Source of the DNA: Hemicentrotus pulcherrimus
Lineage: Eukaryota > Echinodermata > Echinoidea > Camarodonta > Strongylocentrotidae
DNA: 14,682 nucleotides
Reading direction: 5' to 3'
NCBI GenBank assembly: GCA_003118195.1
Contig: BEXV01002658.1
Span: forward strand, 33,099 to 47,780
Part shown: one piece after another, positions 1 to 8,555 of the stretch
Layout: every line of letters begins with the position of its first letter
Numbering within the stretch: position 1 is the first letter of the stretch
Notes under the pieces: model-generated
What the model was told of the DNA's origin: nothing
The model's input: the letters and a program-made list of their open reading frames with translations, nothing else
Database searches by the model: none
Translations under genes and position numbers: made by a program

Positions 1-1092
1 GGGGGGGGGGGGGGTGGGGTCGGATCATATTTAGTGCTTGCCCCCTTTAGAACCCCAATGGGCTTACGTCGAGTAATCAACTCCAAGACTGTGCCCCCTT
101 GAAATAAAAAAATAATGATGATTTGATGACAGAACATTTTTGGAATATACTTGCCCCCCCCTTTTTTTTTTAAATAAAATTTGATGAAATCCAGCATCAG
201 CCCTGTGGATAATCCGATACTGAGACGTAATCTAGGGGCTTTCCATCCACTCAGTAGGTCCAGGAAGAATTAATATGTAAAAAATCAACATTATGAACCA
301 CAAACCTGGGCCCAGTTTCATAAAACAAGTGCTACAGATTATAACGACAAAATATCTTTTCACAGCCAACAAAGTGCAAGGAGTTCAGTAGCTTAAACCA
401 CTTATTGTATCTTGTAATTGATAACACATCAAGTTAATCACATTTTTTTTCTGAGTAATGCCATTCGAATGATGATGGTGCATTCATATCTGAAGAAATG
501 TTAGGCTATACTTTTTGTATCAAACGAAAATTGTGAAAATTGTCAGAATCCTTTCGAATTTACAATCCATTGAGTGCATCTCTAAATCACAGATTTTCCA
601 ACCTTTAATGCAGCGTATGTTAATTCAGGGGGAACGGATCTAGTCATGAGGGAGGGTGGGGGGGGGGGTTGTCTGTCGAACGGGCGACTATTTCCACCCC
701 TTTGATGATCTACCCTTTTTTCTGGCTCCTTGTAAGACCATATAAAACGCCCCTCCTCCGGCTTTCATTCTAACTTCCACTCCGTGGTATATTCTCATCA
801 TGATTAACTGTTTGGGTTTTACTGCGGTGTTGGTTAAGATTCTTAAAAAATTTGCCAAACATGCATTCGTACTTCTTTTTTTAAGACGAAGGTATCTAAT
901 TCTAAATTACTCCACAATGCCTGCTGATTGAATTTAGTTTGAGCATCGGCGCACACGACCTGTACTTTTCTATTTTTTTTTGTTTTCAGCATCCGATGTT
1001 AGAGGTACTCCCTTGCAAGCTTATAAATAATTTACAATTAAATAATTTTTAAAAGAATTAACTGACAAAAAATAACAGAAGTTCCTGCTGTT

Positions 1093-1160
1093 CCACTGAT
1101 TTAAAATAAAGTCATTTTCTTCTTTGCCACTGATTTACAATAAACAATTTTCTTTCTTTA
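1093..1160. repeat. Imperfect tandem duplication, about 34-bp unit, two copies
   Basis: Units 1093-1126 and 1127-1160 share CCACTGATTTA, then an AATAAA-containing segment, then a pyrimidine tract ATTTTCTTCTTT or close to it. The second copy runs into a poly-A tract at 1163-1181. Confidence 0.7.
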
Positions 1161-1210
1161 GTAAAAAAAAAAAAAAAAAAATGAGTCATAATATTAGTAC
1201 ACGCGCACCA

Positions 1211-1225
1211 TCACTAGAGGGCAGC
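1211..1225 (+). promoter_or_regulatory. CTCF-like motif upstream of ARPC2
   Basis: TCACTAGAGGGCAGC matches the core of the known CTCF consensus (CCACTAGAGGGCAGC style) at all positions except the first. It lies about 150 bp before the start codon. Similar CACTAGAGGGC strings also occur inside dispersed invertebrate repeats, so a chance or repeat origin is possible. Confidence 0.3.
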
Positions 1226-1244
1226 AAATTATCTAGTGTTGCAT

Positions 1245-1323
1245 CCACTTCCTTCTCGTAAAGACCGTGAACGAAAGAGCGTACCCCACTTTGAGAAAAA
1301 CACCTTATTTTCCAGGAAGTGCG
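1245..1323. promoter_or_regulatory. Pair of ETS-like motifs near the presumed ARPC2 transcription start
   Basis: CCACTTCCTT at 1245-1254 (reverse AAGGAAGTGG) and CCAGGAAGTGCG at 1312-1323 both hold the AGGAAGTG core recognised by ETS-family factors. Such pairs are common in TATA-less housekeeping promoters. The functional reading is inference. Confidence 0.3.
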
Positions 1324-1369
1324 AAAAAAGTGGGAAAATTCTGCTTGGTACTATAGACGCATCATCAAG

Positions 1370-1443
1370 ATGATTTTATTAGAAATAAAGAACAGAATAA
1401 TTGAAGAGACGCTTCTAAACAAATTTGAAGTAGCACAAGCCGG
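1370..1443 (+). CDS. ARPC2: ARPC2 coding exon 1 (start codon)
   Basis: This exon encodes residues 1-24 plus two bases of codon 25. It reads [20 protein letters not shown] then VAQA and a split Gly (GG|). The human N-terminus is nearly identical. The ATG has A at -3. The donor GG|GTGAGT at 1444 is strong. The exon ends in phase 2, so the next exon must supply one base to complete Gly25. Confidence 0.93.
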
Positions 1444-4400
1444 GTGAGTAAGGAAGTGATTTGTGATTGTGGGTTGCCTCCCATCTTTTTACGTGTTGAG
1501 TCAATAGTCTGTGTGTGCATGCCATTTTTGCCTATCTAGTTTTGCCTTTGATCTTATTCTTACATTACAGTCTTGGCCTAATTTAGCCCAGATCAGGTGA
1601 ATTGCAGATGCGTGAGATCTAAGAAGAGGTGGTCTGTGAATGAAAAGAAAACTGTATTATGACAGATCTTCTTTTAAAGTGCTATTACCATGATGTAGCA
1701 TGAAATATATTACATGTAGGTCTAGATCTAGATCTAGATCTCTAGGCATTCAAAAATCACTTGTTTAATTCAAATTCCCTCTGCAGTTGTTAATTACTTT
1801 TAGTTTTAGCGCTTCATCTATTGGCGATTCATTTATTGGCGCTCCATTTATTGGCGCTTCATTTATTGGCGCTTGTTCAGAAACCTATCGAAAATTTGAC
1901 CCGTAACTCCGGCGTGGAGATACCCTACTAAAACATACCAAAAATGGAGTAAATATTCATTAAATGTCTAAATAAAGATCATGAGGTAAAAGTTGTCTGT
2001 TTATTACCTGTTTCATATCTAATTTTTTGTTATTTTTGGAGTATTTTTTCAAAAAAACATTGATATTAGTATACACTTTTTCACAGGTTTCACTGCAAAC
2101 TGCTGCACAATACAAGTACATACCGATAGTGAGTTGCGGGCGCGCGCCTGTGTGAAGTTATCTACCGTAATGTCTCAGATCTTCAAGGTAGATAACTTCA
2201 CACCCGCCCGCAACCCACCACGGTATGTACTTGTATTGTGCAGCAGTTTGCCGTGAAACCTGTGAAAAAGTGAATTAAAATCAACATCCTAATGATCCTA
2301 TGGGAACTCAGTGTTATGCTCCAAGGAGCCAGAGCATAAACACCGAGTTCAAATAGGACATACACATGTATATTTATTCAGATGGTCATATCTCAGCCAA
2401 TAATTAACATGTTCAATTGGTTTTCAACATTTGGACATTATTTTTGATGCTCTTTCAGAAATGAAAAAAAGAATTGAGAAATTCTAAAAATAGATTTTTG
2501 ATGATGTCACAGTTTCGGTACTCTATAGAGGGCCTGGCCTTTCCTAGATGTAATCTGAGACGCAGCCATGTTGCTTAAATTAAAATAATTGGTAAAATCT
2601 TAGTCCCTTATCATTAATTTATGAATTTTGTTTCTCGTAGTAGCATCATAGCACTTCACTTGTTNTTTTGTACAAGCATTTATCATGACAACTTGGAAGA
2701 ATAATGCAAAAGAAAAAAAAAGGAAGAATTGGCCCTATGTGACCTTTAAAAAAAAAACTTAATAAACCTGGAAAAGAATAGAAAAGATAACAAATAGCCT
2801 AGGTGTAGACCCACATCCAGGGTTTCCTGTGTGCACTGTTTTTCTTTTCCTCAGACTCAGAGCCAACATTTACGAGATATAAAATTGCAAACAAAAACAA
2901 AAGTGCATCATTGCATGGAATTTCCTGTACATGTACATGTACATGTATGTATCGCAACTTCCTCCATGTACATGCTGTGTAAAAAAAGGAAATGAAATCA
3001 ATGTCATTGGTAGACTTTGATCTTTTGCGACTCTATGGGTGGTATTCTCGAAAGCGGACTAACTTTAGTCCATGGTTTAATCCACCGACTAAGTATGGAA
3101 TGCCAAGTGTCCATATGAATATATTTTTGAATTTGATATGTCTCTAAATTACCATGATAACATATATGATATTATATGATAGTTATATTGTTGTTTATCA
3201 ATTATGTAGTAACATTTTATTATTCAAAAATATATTCATATGGACGCTTGGCATTCCATATTTAGTCGGTGGATTAAACCATGGACTAAAGTTAGTCTGC
3301 TTTCGAGAATACCACCCTTTGGCTCTAACCCTACTCTTAGAAATAACATTTTCTTCCTCAATTTCCTGTGAGTACCAGGGCTGAGGAGTATCTTTTCAAT
3401 TTCTGATATACATGAATACATGACCCACTGTATGTAAAGAAAGTGAAAATAAGAAAATGAATACAAAAATGAAATCACTTTTCCTATAAATATGAATTTG
3501 ATAAAAGTATGAGGCTTTCAGATTTTGGGAAAACATGCAAAAATTATAATAAATTTAGATAAGCACAGAAATGGATCAGGACTTAGGAGTAAGAGAATGG
3601 CATCACATGTTGTTTAATGAAGTTGGTAACTTCTCTAGGGATTTCATGTTTGGTTAATGAAATATTAATTTAACTTCAAAATCCATAACTTCTTTTATTT
3701 CAAATGTCATGACTTTTTATTATCTGATTTTCCTCAAACTCTCACTGATCTGTTTGTCCTAAAATTTGTCTCTATTAAAGCCAAAGTAATAAATATCAGG
3801 GTGAACTTCCCATGAAAGAACTAATCACCTCAGAAAATAAGTTATGAATAGCAAGAATATATGAAATCAACTTACGGTAATAAAAAACTACTTGGCATTT
3901 GAAGGGCTAAGAGATCAAGCATATAAAGATAATGGAAACAACACAAAACACATGAAACCCAAGTCAGACTTGAGTTTCATACTGGCCCTCTTCTATGGGA
4001 ACGCGTGCACATTCAAGAGCATTGAGGAGTCTACTCATGAGTCAATACAGGTAAATTTTGTTGTTTGTTTGCAGACTTTGATGGGGTTCTCTACCAAGTT
4101 TCTAATCCGGACCAAAACAAGCTTAAGCTCCAGGTCAGTGTCAGTCTGAAATTCTACAAGGAACTAGAGGAGCATGGGGCGGATGAGGTAAGAGCTATAT
4201 ATTGATGATGATGATGATGATGATGATGATTGTATTACCTGACTGCTAAGAAAGCATGTGTATCTTTGTGAGTAGGCAACCAGTGGACCGACGGCTTTAA
4301 GTCCTCTCTGAGAGACTCGATGCCGTGTCTCTGAACCGATTTTGATCAAAAGATGATTTTGTTATTTAAATTGTATGCTCTACAAAAAAATTTTGCGTAG

Positions 4401-7400
4401 TCACCTCTGCAGCAAAACTCAACTATCCGCTAGTTTAAGCTGACATCGAGAAAAGTATTCAATGAGTCCGCCTTTCATTCTTGATTACAAAAAAAAAAAC
4501 AACAAACATCAAATTTACTAAAAGTATAGTGTGAATAATTTAGTTGTTAACTGTATATTTATAACTGACTGTCTTTTTCACTTCTCAGCTCCTTCAACGT
4601 GAGTACGGCAGCTACCTGACCACTCCCGAGAGCAACTATAGCGTGACGCTGCTGATTGACTTAGAAAATGTACCGACCAATAAGGAAGAGGTGGCTGCCA
4701 AGGTGGCGCTCCTCAAAAGGAACTGCTTTGCCTCTGTGTTTGAGAGGTACTTCAAGTACCAGGAGAACGAGGTCACGAACAAGAAGACGGCCATCATCAA
4801 CTACAGGGAAGATGAAACCATGTAAGTCAAGGAGAAAAAACATGGGGGCTCAGGGTAAATTAGCCCCCGAAAGTTATAAAAGAGCCCCCAAAAATTTGCA
4901 TAGAGTTCAATGCAAAACAAAGTAAAGAGTGTTATTATCATGCAAGCAAGCTTGAAAAGAAACCCGGGTAAATTGTTTATATTTTTTTCCCTGATGTAGT
5001 TAGAGGGATAATCCAACATCCTCCTGGCTCTGTCGTGAGTGTAGGGTGGCGGAAACTATCGTCTAAGCCCCCAACTCTACTACTTATAGCTACTTGCGCC
5101 CTCTATATACCAAGCCATGGCTAAGTGGTTACCATTGGCCCCTCGTGATCCCCTTTTTCTTATGTTAGTTGAGAGGTGACTTGATGAGATAACCACCTGT
5201 CAGTGTCCATGCAGGGAAGTCTAATCCCTCCTGGCAAAACTAGTGGAGTGGGGCTAAATTTTCGAGTGTTTATAATACATCCACAGAGGCATCCGAATGT
5301 ATCAAAACTGTAAAGAATTACTATCCATCCAATTTTCAAAATTTCCCAAAACTTTGCATTACATTTAACAGAGGAGAGATCTTGAATTAAAACTCAACAT
5401 TTTTCTTTTGTGTCTGCCCTTGAAGGTATGTCTCAGCAAGTAAAGACAGAGTCACTGTCATCTTCAGTACGGTCTTCAAGGACAACGATGACGTCATTAT
5501 AGGAAAAGTTTTTATGCAAGTAAGTAGCAAGCTGATTTGATTGGTCTATTTGGGAATCTGTTTACAGGGACTGCTGGTGTGACAAGCTGTCAAAAACTAA
5601 CTGTTGATACATGAACCTGAATTGGCTAGTGTTTGTTATCGCACAATATGTACAAAAAACACAACAATAGTAAACAAAATTGGCTTATGGGCCAAATTGC
5701 TGATTTTTATTATTTATCTATTGATTTTTGTGTTTTTTGTATACAGATAATACCATGATATTGATCAGAAAGTAAAAGAAACATGTATTGGTAATTTACA
5801 ACATTGAAACATTATTTCAATAAAGTATATTAAAAGATTATCAAAACATAGTTATACACTGTAATTTAGAACTATTGTACTATATCCAGTACATTGATAA
5901 GAGGGAAACATGAATATATCTCTCTCTACGTGCCATATCCTGAGACGTTGGCGCCCATGGAGTGCCACAACTCTCTGTCCCATATAACTGATTTAATATT
6001 ATCATTACATTATTTGATCATATTATAATCACTTGAGAAAGGTTTTAAATGATATTGCTAGATTTGAGTACAGTGAAAAGTTATGAGAGAGAGAAGAAAA
6101 AAAATTCAGGAAGTTTTTATGATTACTCAACTCGATTCCAAACTCTGTATCTTGTGCTACCCTAGGAGTTTAAGGAGGGGCGCAAGGCCAGTCACACCTC
6201 ACCCCAAGTTCTCTTCAGCCATAGAGAGCCGCCCCGTGAACTTCAGGGCTCGGATGCAAGGACGGGAGATAACATTGGATACATCACATTCGGTGAGTTC
6301 ACTTGTGATCAGGCTACTTGCCTGTAGAAGTATTGTAGTCTTCTGTGAATAACCCCCTGGTGCTGATTTCGAATGGGGAGAACTTAATGAGTAAAAGATA
6401 CCATGGGCAAGTTCTCCCTAATGTCTCATTCTGATAAGATGTGGCAAATGATGAAGTAAAAGTTTAAAGCCCCTCTAAAGTTGAGAACCACAAATTCGCC
6501 CAAAACTTGAAGGCAAAATATCACTTACCTTTTTATCATAATGTGAGAGGATGTCATTAAAGACACACTTCTGCAAAGATTTCCCCCCCCCCCAAAAAAA
6601 AATGATTTTGAAGGCAGATTATGTTGATAAAATAATTAATTTGATTGAATGGTTTATTGGAGTAAAAAGAACAGTACAATTAGCTTGAATGAATGATATG
6701 TACAGTTGATAATAAGATCTTTGAAATTTGTTTAAAAACGAGTCAAAAAATCTATTGGTTTTGAAATTTGATTTTAGAAATCAACTCCACATAAGCAAGT
6801 TTTTGATGAAAATAAGGCTACCACTATCAAAAGCCTTCAATGATCATTATTTTTTGTTTTTTTAATTAAATTTGGATTTTCTTGGATTTATTTTTGTAGT
6901 ATTGGAGCCACGTCACACAAATGCGACTGCGAGAGACAACACTATCAACCTCATCCATACGTTCCGAGATTATCTACACTACCACATCAAGTGCTCAAAG
7001 GTAAACAAAACAACCATTTGATGTCGACCCAAGTTGTTTCGGTTCGTAAAACAGATCCTGACGGTTACCATCGGACAAGCCGTGCAATAAACAGGCACAG
7101 GGCCCAAATATGCGCTTGTGGGGCCTCCAATTGCGCCCGTAACTCATCTAAAACTAAACGGCAAGGCGCAATTGTTTGCCGTGAAAATGTGCCCGTTGGT
7201 GCTATAGGCTAGCACACGCTCATGTGATCCTAGATGGTGCTGTCGTGCACGTACAGAAATTGCATTGAATCGTACATGACCAAATGTTTTGAAGGATCAA
7301 GAAAACAAATAGTAAAATGGAGAAATAAACAAGCATTCAAATTGTCATAAGAGACCTGTAGAGGTTTGTTAGTAGGTCTAATTTATTATTTCATCTCAAA

Positions 7401-8520
7401 TAGAATTTAGAATTCTTTCATTGAAAAGTTAAGAACACCTACGATCATAGTTACTTGTATTTTGCCAGCAGCCGATCTAGCGTTGTTTTGGCAAAAAACT
7501 AGCCGGCCAGCTTCCCACTGCGAACCTTTCGAGTCCCGGTAACAGACCGTTCGTGTTCTGCTGAGAGTGTGGCGGAAGGTTTGTGTGTGACGTGAGATTT
7601 CGGTTTGGGATAAACTTGCCAAATCCTTCTGACTTTCGATGTTTCAAGAATATGACGATTTATTTATTCATTTGCTCATCAATATTTTAGTTACTTTAAA
7701 AAACTGTTTAATGTGCAAGTTGTTGTTCGTAATCTATCTTTCCTGTTGATCTTGTTAATATTGAGAAGTTATTAAATTGATGGTATTCGCATTATGAAAT
7801 CAACATTGAATCATTGAGCTTATTTAACTTTTGTCATTGGTTGTCATCTGTTTTTGGAAAATTGCCCCTGATTCAACAGAAATTACCCCTTGTTCTGGGT
7901 AAATCCAGTGACCAAGGGGCAACTTAAAAAAATAAATTGCCCTTTGCTCCTAGCCGCTTATTTCAAGGCTTGCCATCTGAGCCCGGATCTATTTTCCTCT
8001 CTTCCCGTGCACTCATCTTTACATGCAAGACAACAGTATAGACTTTGCATTGAATTTGGAAATACATGTACCTAGAACTTGGATCGTTCAGGTTCGAAAG
8101 ATTGGTAGAATTTAGATTTTGGATGTGTAAAAGATAATCGTGATGAAGATAATAGCTATTACAAAGATGCCAATGCAAGTGATTATTTTCAGATTTTAGT
8201 GTCGTGGATGAAATCTATGAAGGTATAGAGATTAATTCCTCTGTTACATCCAAAATGATCATCACTTTTTCATTTTTTTTTCTTCCTCTTTTTATTTTTT
8301 TTTCACCAGGCTTACATCCATTCCAGAATGAGATTTCGCACCTCAGAGTTCTTGAAGATCCTCAACCGAGCTCATCCAGAAGACCCAAACCAGAAAGACA
8401 AGAAGAAGACGACTGTAACGTGAGTTGTCCTACCCTACTTTCTACCTCATATCATCTACCCTACTTTCTCACTTATGATCCTTTTCCTGGTTCGTATCTT
8501 TGTCTCCCTCTCAATCCCTC

Positions 8521-8555
<35 letters not shown>

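Larger units (their letters stand above)
1..1369. other. Upstream flank and presumed ARPC2 promoter / 5' UTR
   Basis: No coding region is recognisable. The stretch is AT-rich with homopolymer runs (G at 1-14, C at 151-158, G at about 657-668, A at 1163-1181), which are also typical weak spots of draft assemblies. The last 170 bases before the ATG carry motifs of a housekeeping-type promoter (listed separately). No TATA box at a credible distance was found. A transcription start cannot be set from sequence alone. Upstream 5' UTR introns cannot be excluded. Confidence 0.5.
1444..4074 (+). other. First intervening region of ARPC2, must contain an unresolved micro-exon
   Basis: The region begins GTGAGT and ends TTTGTTTGCAG. 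It is AT-rich and holds the 15-bp minisatellite, the long and compact hairpins and the MITE listed separately. The phases of the flanking exons (2, then 1) require at least one extra coding exon of 3n+2 nt inside it. By comparison with human, that exon should encode about eleven residues between Gly25 and Asp37. No segment encoding anything like the expected Lys-Pro-Glu motif was seen. Confidence 0.75.
4822..5425 (+). other. ARPC2 intron (604 bp)
   Basis: Bounded by GTAAGT and TTGAAG. It contains the small GGGGGCT hairpin and copy A of the dispersed repeat. Otherwise nothing is recognisable. Confidence 0.9.

Noticed and set aside
1..20. G-run at the very start of the window
   Set aside because: May be a sequencing or assembly artefact at a contig edge; no telomeric or G-quadruplex repeat pattern continues after it.
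308..322. GGGCCCAGTTTCATA, resembling the end of some invertebrate DNA transposons
   Set aside because: No inverted partner end was found in the window, so no element can be delimited.
1571..1596. Candidate ARPC2 micro-exon (26 nt) between TTACATTACAG and ATCAG|GTGAAT
   Set aside because: Length and phase fit, but the required frame has TAG at 1584-1586 and the peptide has no likeness to ARPC2.
3154..3478. Open frames on both strands across 3154-3478
   Set aside because: They run through the arm of the palindromic MITE; low-complexity, no family likeness.
3594..3625. Candidate ARPC2 micro-exon (32 nt), nearest to the expected size
   Set aside because: Phase and frame are right, but the acceptor has no pyrimidine tract and the residues ([10 protein letters not shown]) do not resemble the expected segment. 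Kept only as a candidate in the finding.
3781..3800. Candidate ARPC2 micro-exon (20 nt) encoding QSNKYQ
   Set aside because: Open, in phase and with a moderate pyrimidine tract, but five residues shorter than expected and without similarity.
3892..4149. 85-codon open frame ending around the ARPC2 exon 4075-4187
   Set aside because: It reads the ARPC2 exon in the wrong frame, and the CAG|GTAAAT inside it (4050) cannot join exon 1 and the next exon in frame without a stop.
7525..7545. tRNA B-box-like string TTTCGAGTCCCGG
   Set aside because: No T-arm, acceptor stem or A-box at the right spacing could be folded; similar GGTTCGA at about 8090 also lacks context.
7407..7622. 71-codon minus-strand open frame in an ARPC2 intron
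   Set aside because: No recognisable domain, no promoter or splice context, and length is within chance expectation for a CG-rich patch.
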